Source: Acidimicrobiaceae bacterium
GTDB taxonomy: Bacteria > Actinomycetota > Acidimicrobiia > Acidimicrobiales > UBA8592
Reading direction: 5' to 3'
Assembly (NCBI GenBank): GCA_024641655.1
Contig: JAHECR010000001.1
Location: forward strand, 141,738-205,737
Length of the DNA: 64,000 nt
This document shows positions 8,152-16,607 of this stretch, in pieces. Below the pieces are notes generated by a model, which had not been told where the DNA came from, did not search any database, and saw only the letters and a list, made by a program, of their open reading frames with translations. Each line of letters begins with the position of its first letter. Positions within the stretch are counted from its first letter, which is position 1. Both the position numbers and the translations under genes were made by a program.

Positions 8152-8299
8152 CGGCAACCTTCCGATCCGGCCGCATCCCAACGTGGCGGACGACCGGTAC
8201 TCAGCATGCCCGAGGGGTCCCGGCTCGGCCAGGGACCTCCGTCACCGGAGGCGGCGATCGCCACACGACCACAGCGCGACCATCGCAGGTCCCAGGCGA

Positions 8300-8707
8300 T
8301 CAGCCCGAGGCGGGCCGGAACTTCGGCACCCTCATGGCGCCTTGATCCTCGAATACGACCTCCAGCGCCATGTCGAGCACGAGCGCTTCGGGGGTGTTGG
8401 CGACACCGACGATGTTGGTCATCATCCGGGGGCCCTCCTCGAGTTGCACCTGCGCGATCGCATAGGGCGCGTCGTCCTCGAACCCGGGCGCCGGGCGATG
8501 GTTGATCACGTAGGAGTGCAGCGTGGCTCGACCGCTCACCACGTCCCAACGAACGTTCTCGCCGAAACAGGTGGGGCAGAACGGCCGGGGGTAGAAGTAG
8601 TGCGCCTCGCAGTCGAGGCAGTACTGGATACAGAGTCGGTCGTTCTGCGCTGCGTCCCAGAACGGCTGGGTCTCGGGCGTGGGTTGCGGCACCGGCTTCG
8701 CACTCAT
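8300..8707 (-). CDS. OB-fold / Zn-ribbon protein (DUF35), thiolase partner
   Basis: 135-aa protein of the DUF35 family: an N-terminal rubredoxin-like zinc ribbon followed by an OB-fold. The four zinc Cys are in CLDCEAHYFYPRPFCPTC near residues 30-47, and the OB-fold shows LHSYVINHRPAPGF near 66-79. Members bind acyl-CoA and form a tight complex with an SCP2-type thiolase. In cholesterol breakdown such a pair (Ltp2 with the DUF35 part of ChsH2) is a retro-aldolase. The ATG at 8707 overlaps the end of the thiolase gene by 4 bp, which fits a 1:1 complex. Confidence 0.93.
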   Translation of the reverse strand: MSAKPVPQPTPETQPFWDAAQNDRLCIQYCLDCEAHYFYPRPFCPTCFGENVRWDVVSGRATLHSYVINHRPAPGFEDDAPYAIAQVQLEEGPRMMTNIVGVANTPEALVLDMALEVVFEDQGAMRVPKFRPASG

Positions 8708-9876
8708 CGTGGCCTCCCTCCGAGGCCGTCGGCAGCCGCTCGGGTGCCGAACACGAGCGTGCCTGCGGACGTGAACATCGACCCCACGCCGTGGGCGACG
8801 CTGATGTCCACGTCGGGCACCTGGGCCGCGGCCTCGCCGCGCACCTGACGGATCGATTCCTGCATCAGGAACATGCCGTAGATGCCGGTGTGGGTGTACG
8901 ACAGGCCTCCGCCGTTGGTGTTCATCGGCAGCCTCCCTCCCGGGGCGGTGTTGCCCTCCTCGATGAATGCCCCTGCCTCGCCTCTGCTCACGAAACCGAG
9001 ATCCTCGAGCCCGTAGATCGGGAGATGGGCGAAAGCGTCGTAGATCATCAGATGGTCGACGTCGTCGTGGCCGATGCCCGCCTGCTCGAAAGCGTTCTTG
9101 CCGGATATCCGAAAGGCGCGCGACGTCGTCATGTCGTGCATCTGGGAGATGAGCGGCGCCTCCGAGGACTCACCGGCGCCGAGCACGTACACCGCCCGAT
9201 CGAACGACGGCAGGTCGGCCGCGTACTCCTCGCTGGTGACGATGACCGCTCCCCCGCCCTGGGTCGACAGGCAGCACTCGAGCCGGTGCATCGGATAGCA
9301 GATCATCGGGGAGGCGAAGACGTCGTCGACCGTGATGAGCTCGCGCATGGCGGCTCTGGGCGTCATTGCTGCCCACTGCCGCTGCACGACCGCGACCTGC
9401 GCCAGCTGTTCGTGGGTGAGACCGAACTCCTTCATGTAGCGCAGCACGCCCAGCGGGAACTTCGTGACCGGGCCGGTGACGCCGTAGGGAACCTCGAACT
9501 GGCGTTGGAGCGGGCTCAGGTCGAGCTGGAGCTGATAGCCGGGGGCGACACGCGACACGCCGTGGGTCACGAGCACGTACTTGCACATCCCTGCGGCGAT
9601 GGCGGCGGTCGCGTGGCGGACGTGGAGCAGGAACGAGCAACCTCCGACGAAGGTGCCATCGAGCCAGGTGGGCGTGATCCCGAGGTAGTCGGCGACGCCC
9701 GCGGGCCCCTCCCCAATGGTGGCGACGCCGTCGATGTCGTCACGCGTGAGCCCGGCATCGGTGATGGCGCGGCGGGCCGCGTCGGCATGAACCTGAATAG
9801 CGGAGAGGTCGTCGATGCGGCCGAGCCGCTCGGTCTCGGCGGCTCCGATGATGACCATGCGTGGGTTGGTGATCAC
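8704..9876 (-). CDS. SCP2-type thiolase / lipid-transfer protein (Ltp2-like aldolase candidate)
   Basis: 390-aa thiolase-fold protein. The nucleophile-region Cys is in FVGGCSFLLHV near residue 80, and the C-terminal part has YDAFAHLPIYGLEDLGF and MNTNGGGLSYTHTG. The second thiolase Cys (normally C-G-G near the end) is replaced, in AHGVGSMFTSAG, so thiolytic beta-oxidation chemistry is doubtful. Together with the adjacent DUF35 gene, this fits the Ltp2-type retro-aldol cleavage of a beta-hydroxy branched acyl-CoA. The start is GTG at 9876. It overlaps the stop of the EthD-like gene (GTGA), so the genes 10577-8300 form a coupled operon on the minus strand. Confidence 0.9.
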   Translation of the reverse strand: MITNPRMVIIGAAETERLGRIDDLSAIQVHADAARRAITDAGLTRDDIDGVATIGEGPAGVADYLGITPTWLDGTFVGGCSFLLHVRHATAAIAAGMCKYVLVTHGVSRVAPGYQLQLDLSPLQRQFEVPYGVTGPVTKFPLGVLRYMKEFGLTHEQLAQVAVVQRQWAAMTPRAAMRELITVDDVFASPMICYPMHRLECCLSTQGGGAVIVTSEEYAADLPSFDRAVYVLGAGESSEAPLISQMHDMTTSRAFRISGKNAFEQAGIGHDDVDHLMIYDAFAHLPIYGLEDLGFVSRGEAGAFIEEGNTAPGGRLPMNTNGGGLSYTHTGIYGMFLMQESIRQVRGEAAAQVPDVDISVAHGVGSMFTSAGTLVFGTRAAADGLGGRPR

Positions 9877-10577
9877 GCCGACACCGCCTCGTCGAGCACC
9901 ATCGTGATGTCGGCGACGGTCGCTGCGCGCGTCTCACGGTTGAGAAACCGGCGCTCGTCGTCACGCAACGCCGCAGCCGCACCGGTTTCCATCCAGGCGG
10001 CGCGTTGACGGGCGATGTCGAGCGACCGGTCGTACATCTCGGCGATGCCGGCCCATCTGCTCGAATCGTCGGCGCGGACGTAGTTGTGGACGTACCACTC
10101 GGTCTCGTACTCGCCGACGATCTGGGTGTCGGCGAACGGGCGGTGGACGTCCCACCAGTAGTCGCGGTAGGCAGCCCGTGTCGTGCCCGGTGCCGCTTCG
10201 ATACGCACGAGAAGGAGCAGGCGCATCGTGCCGTCGACCGCGGCGCGCCAGGCAGCAAGCTCGTCACCCCCGTGCACGAACCGTTCGTCGACCCTGATCG
10301 TGGTGCTGGCCGAGGGATCGACCAGACCGCTCCCGTCAGCGGATTCCTCCGCCGCGAGCCAAGCGTCCGAGGCGGCCTCATCGGTGAACCAGTTGACGGC
10401 AACGGCGTCGTACTCCGCAGGCCGGCGAGAGGGCCGCACCAGGCAGTGGGCGATGCGGTGGGGCCGGTCGGCGGGGGGCTGAGCTCCATGGCGAGCCAGC
10501 GCCAGATCGCGCCAGCGTGCCGCGAACTCCTCCGGCGGGGCGTCGGCCGCGCGGCGGAGATAGGTGAAGGATTTCAT
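9873..10577 (-). CDS. Duplicated dimeric alpha/beta-barrel (EthD-like) protein
   Basis: 234-aa protein made of two ferredoxin-like alpha/beta halves. The N-terminal half begins MKSFTYLRRAADAPPEEFAARW, and the second half begins MRLLLLVRIEAAPGTTRAAYRDYWWDVHRPFA near residue 110. The W-x3-H-x-P-F pattern in the second half is typical of the EthD family, whose members often act on or protect small cyclic intermediates. ATG at 10577 is chosen because the codons upstream lack coding character. No good ribosome-binding site is seen. It is translationally coupled to the thiolase gene. The exact role is unknown. An accessory role in the same acyl-CoA pathway is inferred from the overlap. Confidence 0.8.
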   Translation of the reverse strand: MKSFTYLRRAADAPPEEFAARWRDLALARHGAQPPADRPHRIAHCLVRPSRRPAEYDAVAVNWFTDEAASDAWLAAEESADGSGLVDPSASTTIRVDERFVHGGDELAAWRAAVDGTMRLLLLVRIEAAPGTTRAAYRDYWWDVHRPFADTQIVGEYETEWYVHNYVRADDSSRWAGIAEMYDRSLDIARQRAAWMETGAAAALRDDERRFLNRETRAATVADITMVLDEAVSA

Positions 10578-10800
10578 GGGCCGGGACACTAGACGCGACC
10601 CCTGAGGCCATGTCGCTCGCAGGTCCGTGTCCGCGCTGCAGGCCAGGGCCGTCGCGCCGGCGACGACCAACCCGAACGGGCGACAGTCGAAGTACCTCAC
10701 CCGTCGCGGCCACGCCGGCGATCTCCCCCTACCCTCTCCGGAGCGCGCTCCTGCGGCCACCGCATAGCGCCACCCAGCCTCGGAACCCAGAGGAGATGCT

Positions 10801-12378
10801 GTGCCGACAGATGATCAGTGGTGGGCCAACGCCGTCGGCTATGAGGTCTACGTGCGTTCGTTCGCCGACAGCGATGGCGACGGCGTGGGCGACATCGCCG
10901 GCATCGCCGACAAACTCGACCACCTGGCCTGGCTCGGCGTCGACATCGTGTGGCTCACCCCGTTCTTCCGGTCGCCCATGGCCGATTTCGGCTACGACGT
11001 CGCGGACTACACCGATGTCGATCCGCTCTTCGGTTCACTCGACGATTTCGACGCACTCCTCGTTCGCGCCCACGAGCTCGGGCTGAAGGTGATCGCCGAC
11101 CTCGTCCCGAACCACTCGAGCGACCGGCACCCGTGGTTCGTGTCCGCCGTCGCCGAGCCCACCGGAGCGCACCGCGACTACTACCTCTGGCGTGACCCGG
11201 CGCCCGACGGCGGCCCGCCGAACAACTGGCTCAGTCACTTCGGCGGGCCGGCGTGGACGCTGGAGCCGGCCTCGGGCCAGTACTACTGCCACCTGTTCCT
11301 CCCCGAGCAGCCCGACCTCAACTGGCGCAGCCCAGCGGTACAGCACGAGTTCGAGGAAATCCTGCGCTTCTGGTTCACGCGCGGCCTCGACGGGTTTCGC
11401 GTCGACGTCGCCCAAGGCCTCTACAAGGACGCGCAGTTCCGCGACGATCCCGTGTTGCGACCCGTCGAAGCGCAAGACGGCGCACGCGAGAAGTTCGCTT
11501 CCCTCGATCACGTCCATGACCTGCTCCAACCCGAGACGCTCGTCATCTACCGGGCCTGGAACCGCATCGCGCAGCAGCACGATGCCGTGCTCGTCGGCGA
11601 GACCTACGTCGAGTCTCCCGTCGCGTTGGCCCAGCTGCTTCCCGGCGACGGGCTCCACCTCGGATTCTGGTTCGGCACCATGCAACTCCAATGGAGCGCC
11701 GACGCGGTGCGCGAAGCACTGGAGGGCCCTGCTTCGCTCGTGGGTGACCGCACCGCATGGGTATCGAGCAGCCACGACGACCACCGCCCCGTCACCCGGT
11801 TCGGCGGTGGCGACATCGGGCGCCGGCGATCGCTCGGTCTCACAACGTTGCTGTTCGGGCTCCCCGGCGTGCCGTTCCTCTACCAGGGTGAGGAGCTCGG
11901 GCTCGCCGACGCCATTCTGCGGGCCGAGGACCTCACCGACCCGTTGGCGGTGCGCAACGCGAACACGACGGGACGCGACACCTGCCGCACGCCGATGCCA
12001 TGGGGCCCCGGCCCGAATCTCGGATTCTCAGAGGCGGAGCACACCTGGCTTCCCCTGTCCCATGGCGCCCACGAGTCGGTCGGCGCGCAGCGCGCTGATC
12101 CAGCCTCGTTCCTCCACCAGATGCGAGCCCTCGTCGAGCTCCGCCACGACCTCGCGATCGACCCTGCCGCACTCCCGGAGTGGCTTCCCGCCGACGAGCG
12201 GGTCGTCGGCTTTCGCCGGGGCGGCGTGCTGTTCGTGTTGAACACCGACGTGGATCCGGTCGGGGTCGAAGTCGCCGCCCAGGCAGAGCTGCTCTTCGGA
12301 ACTGGCCGAACCAGGATGGGAGCGGGGCGGCTCGACATCGACCCATCGGTCGCTGCGGTCGTGCGCGAACTCCGCTGA
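10801..12378 (+). CDS. GH13 alpha-glucosidase / oligo-1,6-glucosidase-type enzyme
   Basis: 525-aa glycoside hydrolase of family 13. It has all four conserved regions: DLVPNHSSD near 99-107, GFRVDVA with the nucleophile Asp near 201, VGETYVE with the acid/base Glu near 267, and SSHDD with the third Asp near 326. The N-terminus (WWANAVGYEVYVRSFADSDGDGVGD) is that of the alpha-glucosidase/oligo-1,6-glucosidase/trehalulose hydrolase branch, and the protein has no signal peptide. It would release glucose from short alpha-glucans, sucrose or trehalose-like sugars in the cytoplasm. GTG at 10801 has GAGGAG 7 nt before it. It stands alone, with no sugar transporter nearby. Confidence 0.93.
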   Translation: MPTDDQWWANAVGYEVYVRSFADSDGDGVGDIAGIADKLDHLAWLGVDIVWLTPFFRSPMADFGYDVADYTDVDPLFGSLDDFDALLVRAHELGLKVIADLVPNHSSDRHPWFVSAVAEPTGAHRDYYLWRDPAPDGGPPNNWLSHFGGPAWTLEPASGQYYCHLFLPEQPDLNWRSPAVQHEFEEILRFWFTRGLDGFRVDVAQGLYKDAQFRDDPVLRPVEAQDGAREKFASLDHVHDLLQPETLVIYRAWNRIAQQHDAVLVGETYVESPVALAQLLPGDGLHLGFWFGTMQLQWSADAVREALEGPASLVGDRTAWVSSSHDDHRPVTRFGGGDIGRRRSLGLTTLLFGLPGVPFLYQGEELGLADAILRAEDLTDPLAVRNANTTGRDTCRTPMPWGPGPNLGFSEAEHTWLPLSHGAHESVGAQRADPASFLHQMRALVELRHDLAIDPAALPEWLPADERVVGFRRGGVLFVLNTDVDPVGVEVAAQAELLFGTGRTRMGAGRLDIDPSVAAVVRELR

Positions 12379-12434
12379 CTCGGTCTGCTCCGGCACCGCC
12401 GACCCTCAGGGGCTCGGGGGCGAGGTGCTGGCGT

Positions 12435-12989
12435 TCAGACGGCGCGTCCGAGGAACGCCGCCAGCTGGTCGGCCGCCGATACCCCTTCGGGCGCAGCCTG
12501 GGCGACACCGAAGGGCGCCCCCTCAGGGCCCCGGTACGCGTCGGGGATCGACTGCTTGGACGCGGCGAGGAGCTGCGTCGCGAGCTGGGAGTCGAGGTCG
12601 GTGGATTGTCCGGTTGCCTTGGCAAGGTCCCAGGCGTGGGTGAATGTGTCGACGATGGCCAGACCGAGCAAGGCCGTCGCCGGCATGTCGCCGAAGCCGG
12701 GATTGACGGTGCGCGCCAGGGCCCCCTCTTCTTCGAACGCGCGGGCAGCCGCCTCTGCGGCATTGGCGTACGCCGAGGTGAAATCGCCTGCGGAAGCCCC
12801 CTCGGCGGACTCGGAGGGCCGACCACTGATCCCCGCCGCGGCCCAGTTCTGAGCGCCGATGAGGTGATCGATGAGTTGGCCGACGTTCCACGAGGCGCAC
12901 GGCGTCGGGGCGGGGAGCTGATCGGCATCGACGTTGGCGAGCACGGTTGCGGCGATGGCCTGCGTGTGACGAAGAACGTCGGGGTTCAT
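12435..12989 (-). CDS. TIGR03086-type metal-binding (DinB/MDMPI-like) protein
   Basis: 184-aa four-helix-bundle protein of the actinobacterial TIGR03086 group, related to mycothiol-dependent maleylpyruvate isomerase and DinB proteins. The signature helix PTPCASWNVGQLIDHLIGAQNW near residues 29-50 holds the first metal His. VDTFTHAWDLAKATGQ near 115-130 holds the second. ATG at 12989 follows AGGAG. The metal and thiol-dependent reaction of the superfamily is known for only a few members, and the role here is unknown. It converges with the GH13 gene and does not overlap it. Confidence 0.88.
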   Translation of the reverse strand: MNPDVLRHTQAIAATVLANVDADQLPAPTPCASWNVGQLIDHLIGAQNWAAAGISGRPSESAEGASAGDFTSAYANAAEAAARAFEEEGALARTVNPGFGDMPATALLGLAIVDTFTHAWDLAKATGQSTDLDSQLATQLLAASKQSIPDAYRGPEGAPFGVAQAAPEGVSAADQLAAFLGRAV

Positions 12990-13327
12990 GGGATGCTCCT
13001 GTGGGCGCGAGAGAGTGTGGGCTGAGCTTACGGGAGGCCCGCCGGCAGCGCTGGCCGGCCCGGCTCGCCGAGCTCCACATGTACCCCGGCGCCCCCAGGT
13101 TTCGCCAGCCTGGCGAGTGGTGCGGCAGTGGCTCGGCGGGCACCGGCTCCGTCCGATCGGGCGCTGGCGTCGGTCCCCACCCCGTAGGAGCCGAGCCGCA
13201 GCGCCGCGCCTCTCCGGTCGACGGCCGAGCATTGAGGCCCACTTCGTCACCGACGCTGATATCGACCGCCCGCATCGGCAGCCGCGATGCCGGCGCCACA
13301 TGAATGGCGCTGACTCGCGGCCGGGCT
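12990..13327. other. 338-bp gap with a possible MOSC-domain remnant
   Basis: No intact gene is seen. On the minus strand, 13341-13231 reads RVSAIHVAPASRLPMRAVD followed by unrelated sequence. That opening is typical of actinobacterial MOSC-domain proteins, but the rest of the domain cannot be found in any frame, so this may be the stump of a deleted gene. See the separate pseudogene entry. Confidence 0.5.
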
Positions 13328-13341
13328 TCAGCCGACGGCAC
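13231..13341 (-). pseudogene. Possible N-terminal fragment of a MOSC-domain protein
   Basis: A GTG at 13341, inside the end of the upstream 90-aa gene, opens a frame that encodes RVSAIHVAPASRLPMRAVD near residues 9-27. This resembles the first strand and loop of MOSC (molybdenum-cofactor sulfurase C-terminal) proteins. The match stops after about 30 residues. The following stretch lacks the GDR motif and the conserved Cys in all three frames. The assignment rests on recognition of a short motif only. Confidence 0.35.
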
Positions 13342-13600
13342 CGTCGTCGCGTTCCTGGTGGGTGCGGGTCAGCGCGGCCCAGACATCGTCGGAGCTCATG
13401 GCCAGCGGCTCGTGCTCGGTGAGGGCGTGGATGACTTCTCGCAGGCTGGTCGCGAGGCGTGCAGACTTGCCGAGGGCCTCGGGGTGGATGTCACCGTTCT
13501 CTTCGTGGGCGCGAGTCAACAGGGCGGCGACATCATCGGCATCGGCGGCGAGGTGCTCGAGGTGGTGGACGAGCGAGCCGGGTTCTGACTTCTCAGCCAT
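13328..13600 (-). CDS. Small conserved hypothetical protein
   Basis: 90-aa acidic, mostly helical, cytoplasmic protein with no membrane segment. It has regular His/Glu/Asp-rich helices (HHLEHLAADADDVAALLTRAHEENGDIHPE and VIHALTEHEPLAMSSDDVWAAL). ATG at 13600 has an excellent ribosome-binding site, AAGGAGGA, 7 nt upstream, which argues for a real and well-translated gene. No family is recognised. The His-Asp/Glu spacing could suit a metal-binding helix bundle, but that is a guess. The downstream frame on the same strand is the MOSC-like fragment. Confidence 0.7.
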   Translation of the reverse strand: MAEKSEPGSLVHHLEHLAADADDVAALLTRAHEENGDIHPEALGKSARLATSLREVIHALTEHEPLAMSSDDVWAALTRTHQERDDGAVG

Positions 13601-13736
13601 TGGGGGGTCCTCCTTGGTTCTGGAGTCGACGATGCTGCGTGGGCTCTGTCGAGCCGGCGACTCCGCTGATGACCCTACCGACGTGGCGAGACGGTCCGGA
13701 TCAAGCGTGCCGCACTCGGCGACGCGGCGCTCGGCC

Positions 13737-14639
13737 TCAGCGACTGCTCGCCAGCGCCGCACGCACCGTTGCGGCGATGGCGGCTGCACCGGCATGCGAC
13801 ATGGCTGCCGTGTAGTGGTTCAGTTCGGGCGGGAGGGCCACGATCTCGGCAGCGGGCGCTGCTGCCGAGAACGCCGCCAAGGCAGCGTCGGAGATCAACG
13901 GATTCGTCGGATCGTCGAGCATGCCGCGTCGAGCTCGAAGCAAGGTGAGCGCAACGTCGACGGCAGCGGCGGCGCCGCGAATGGCCTCGTCGACGACGAG
14001 CTCGCGTCCGTCGTGGCGGATGGCCGCTTCGTTCACGCGGGACCGCAGCGTGCCTTCGTCGGTACCCACGAGGTCGTGGTCGACGAACGCGTCGAGCCAC
14101 GGCTCCCACTGTGCCAACGACGGGTGTGCCTTCCAGAACGTGAGCGCGTCGTCGCGGTCGCACCATCGCATGGAGAGCCGGGCGATGGCGGGGCCGACGG
14201 CGAGGTCGATCACGGCGTCGGGATCGACGCCGGCGGGTGCCGGCAGCGCCGGACCGCCGTCGACCAGCACGACGTGACGCCAGCGTTCGGGCGCGAGGAC
14301 AGCGGCCGCCGACACGACGAACGCGCCCATGCTGTGACCGACCGCAATGGCGGTGTCGCCGCCAACGAAGTCGAGCGCAGCCACGGCGTCCCGAGCGTGC
14401 GCGGCCATGCCGTAGGGACCGGGGTGGGCCGCTGACTGACCGCGTCCACGGAGGTCCAGTGCGACGACGGTGACCTCGGGGAGGGCATGCGCGAGCCAGA
14501 GGAACGACAGCGCGTTGGCGGTGATGCCGTGGGCCGCGACCACGACCGGAGCGGTGCCCGGCCTCGGTCCGGCCACGTAGGCGACGACTGGGTGACCGTC
14601 GCCGTCGATTGTGATCAGGTCGCGAAAGGGCGCCGACAT
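13737..14639 (-). CDS. Alpha/beta hydrolase
   Basis: 300-aa alpha/beta-hydrolase-fold protein. Oxyanion-hole HG is in VVAAHGITAN near residue 36, the strand VVALDLRGRGQS near 60 is typical, and the nucleophile elbow is GHSMG near 100. The acid residue is probably the Asp in the C-terminal third, and the His is in LNHYTAAMSHAG near 280. It resembles carboxylesterases and C-C bond hydrolases of aromatic degradation. The substrate is unknown. ATG at 14639 was taken because the family N-terminus begins about here; no strong ribosome-binding site is visible. It is divergent from the acyl-CoA ligase at 15065. Confidence 0.85.
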   Translation of the reverse strand: MSAPFRDLITIDGDGHPVVAYVAGPRPGTAPVVVAAHGITANALSFLWLAHALPEVTVVALDLRGRGQSAAHPGPYGMAAHARDAVAALDFVGGDTAIAVGHSMGAFVVSAAAVLAPERWRHVVLVDGGPALPAPAGVDPDAVIDLAVGPAIARLSMRWCDRDDALTFWKAHPSLAQWEPWLDAFVDHDLVGTDEGTLRSRVNEAAIRHDGRELVVDEAIRGAAAAVDVALTLLRARRGMLDDPTNPLISDAALAAFSAAAPAAEIVALPPELNHYTAAMSHAGAAAIAATVRAALASSR

Positions 14640-15064
14640 CGGCGGGGTAGCGGGGTCCACGACTGCAGTGTCGCGCGAGTATCGACGCCTCGTGCGGTTC
14701 GACCAGGCGGTCGACGGGGCTCGGGTGGACCTCCCCGCGCGCCACGGCCACACCGCACACCGAACCCGCCGTCCGCCAAGGGTCGGCCCCCGCACGAGCT
14801 GACCCGGATGACACCCGACACGGTGACTGGCGAGACCCGGGCGAACCCGGCCACCATGGGCACCAGGCGCCGGCGTAACGCATCCTCGAGTTGGCCAGCC
14901 CCGGGCAGTTCTCGCTTCAGGAATCGCTACACCGGCGCACCGATCGATCGAGGAACGTACCCGCGCCTCGCAATGCAGCGCGAACCCGAACAGCCCACCC
15001 AGCAACGACACGACCCTCCGGCGCCGCGTCACCCACACCCACACCCAGGGAGATCACGACCGAG
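14640..15064. other. 425-bp divergent intergenic region, nothing recognised
   Basis: Open frames here have no family features and no ribosome-binding sites. It should hold the promoters for the divergent hydrolase (13737-14639) and ligase (15065-16564) genes, but no convincing -35/-10 pair was seen. Confidence 0.5.
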
Positions 15065-16564
15065 ATGACGAACGAGCCGACAACCGAGATCTCGTACGGA
15101 CGACGGCTGACGGAGATCGCCCGCGAGCGGCCCGACGACATCGACCTCGTGATCGCCCACCTGGACCGAACCGAGACGGGCGTGACGTGGAAGACCCTCG
15201 AATCACGAGCGAACCAGATCGCCCGCGCCTTCCAGGCCCGCGGTGTCGGCAAGGACGACGTCGTCGGACTGGCCCTGCCGACCTGCGCGGAGCATGTGCT
15301 CGTCACGTTGGCCATCTGGAAGCTCGGCGCCACGCTCCTCCCGCTGCGTCACGACATTCCGCAATGGGAGATGGATCGACTCGTGGCGCTGGCGGAGCCG
15401 GTCCTCTTGGTCAGCGACGCCCACCAGGCCACCTGCCCGGTGCTGACCCGCGCCGACCTCGCTGAGACCGTCACCGCCGACGACGGCCCGCTCCCCGACG
15501 CCGTGTCCGAGATCGTGAACCTCACCGCCTCATCGGGGTCCACCGGCAACCCGAAGCTCATCGTCACCCCCTCACGCGGTGTCGTGGCCGACGACCCGGC
15601 AGCGGCGATGATGCTCGGCGGCATGAACGCCACGATCCTGGTCTGCTCACCCCTCTATCACGTCAACGGCTTCGCCTTCGCTGCCCCGAAGATCCTCGAG
15701 GGCCATCGCGTCGTCGTGATGGAGAAGTTCGATGCGGCGTTGGCCGCCGAGCTGATCGAGAGGCACGGCATCACCTTCACGGTGATGGTGCCCACCATGC
15801 TGCAGCGCATCGCCCGGATCGACCACCTCGGCAGCGACAACTTCCGGACGCTCAAGCGCCTCATCTACGGCGGCGCCAAGGTGCCCGAGTGGGTGGTCGA
15901 TCGCTGGCTCGAGCTGATGGACCATGCGGGGTTCATGTTCACCTACGGGTCGAGCGAGCGTCTCGGCACCGTCATGATGACCGGACTCGAGTGGGCCGGT
16001 CACCGTGGCGCCACCGGCCGTGCCGTCGACTGCGAGCTCAGTATCCGCGACGACGACGGCAACCAGGTCCCGACCGGTGAGGTCGGCCACATCTTCATGC
16101 GCCCCACCGACCCCGATCGGCGCCTGTTCGAGTACATCGGTATGCCCACGCCCGACGCGACCAGCGACGGCTTCCGCACCATCGGCGATCTCGGCTGGCT
16201 CGACGCCGAGGGGTACCTCTACATCGCCGACCGCCGAACCGACATGATCATCACCGGCGGCGCCAACGTGTTCCCGGCCGAAGTCGAGACGGCGCTCTCG
16301 GAGCACCCTGCGGTCGTCGACCAGGTCGTCGTGCCGGTTCCCGACGACGAGTGGGGCCACCGGGTGCATGCGATCGTCCAGGTTTCAGACCCGGCCCACC
16401 CACCGACCGCGGCGGAGCTCCGAGCGTGGTGCAAGGAACGGCTGGCGTCGTACAAGGCTCCGAAGACCTTCGAGATCGTCGACCGTGTCCCTCGCACCGA
16501 CGCGGGCAAGCTCAACCGGACCTCGCTCGGTGAGCAACGGCGCGCCCCCGACACGCGGAGCTGA
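15065..16564 (+). CDS. AMP-dependent acyl-CoA ligase, bile-acid-CoA-ligase-like
   Basis: 499-aa adenylate-forming ligase. The P-loop reads ASSGSTGNPKLIV near residues 157-169. The sequence SGSTG.PKLI, with no Thr-Thr pair, is characteristic of bile-acid-CoA ligase (BaiB) and related sterol or terpenoid acid ligases. It continues with CSPLYHVNGFAF near 198, a GSSE-type adenylate motif (YGSSERLG) near 298, the hinge IADRRTDMIITGGANVFPAEVE near 390-410, and the catalytic Lys in PRTDAGKLNR near 484. The enzyme would activate a carboxylated ring or side-chain substrate to its CoA thioester. ATG at 15065 is preceded by GGGAG at a rather long distance. Confidence 0.9.
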   Translation: MTNEPTTEISYGRRLTEIARERPDDIDLVIAHLDRTETGVTWKTLESRANQIARAFQARGVGKDDVVGLALPTCAEHVLVTLAIWKLGATLLPLRHDIPQWEMDRLVALAEPVLLVSDAHQATCPVLTRADLAETVTADDGPLPDAVSEIVNLTASSGSTGNPKLIVTPSRGVVADDPAAAMMLGGMNATILVCSPLYHVNGFAFAAPKILEGHRVVVMEKFDAALAAELIERHGITFTVMVPTMLQRIARIDHLGSDNFRTLKRLIYGGAKVPEWVVDRWLELMDHAGFMFTYGSSERLGTVMMTGLEWAGHRGATGRAVDCELSIRDDDGNQVPTGEVGHIFMRPTDPDRRLFEYIGMPTPDATSDGFRTIGDLGWLDAEGYLYIADRRTDMIITGGANVFPAEVETALSEHPAVVDQVVVPVPDDEWGHRVHAIVQVSDPAHPPTAAELRAWCKERLASYKAPKTFEIVDRVPRTDAGKLNRTSLGEQRRAPDTRS

Positions 16565-16594
16565 GTGGACCGCGCCGACACGGCGCTGACCTGG

Positions 16595-16600
16595 CAAGAT
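16595..16600 (+). promoter_or_regulatory. Possible -10 box of MFS gene
   Basis: CAAGAT lies 7 nt before ATG 16608, which has no ribosome-binding site. The first base departs from the TANNNT pattern, so this is weaker than the other leaderless cases. Confidence 0.35.
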
Positions 16601-16607
16601 CGCGGTC

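Noticed and set aside
14640-15064. Extension of the acyl-CoA ligase by about 58 codons to an upstream start at 14891
   Set aside because: The added residues are Arg/Pro/Thr-rich, are not seen in the family, and have no ribosome-binding site. The ligase fold begins right at ATG 15065.
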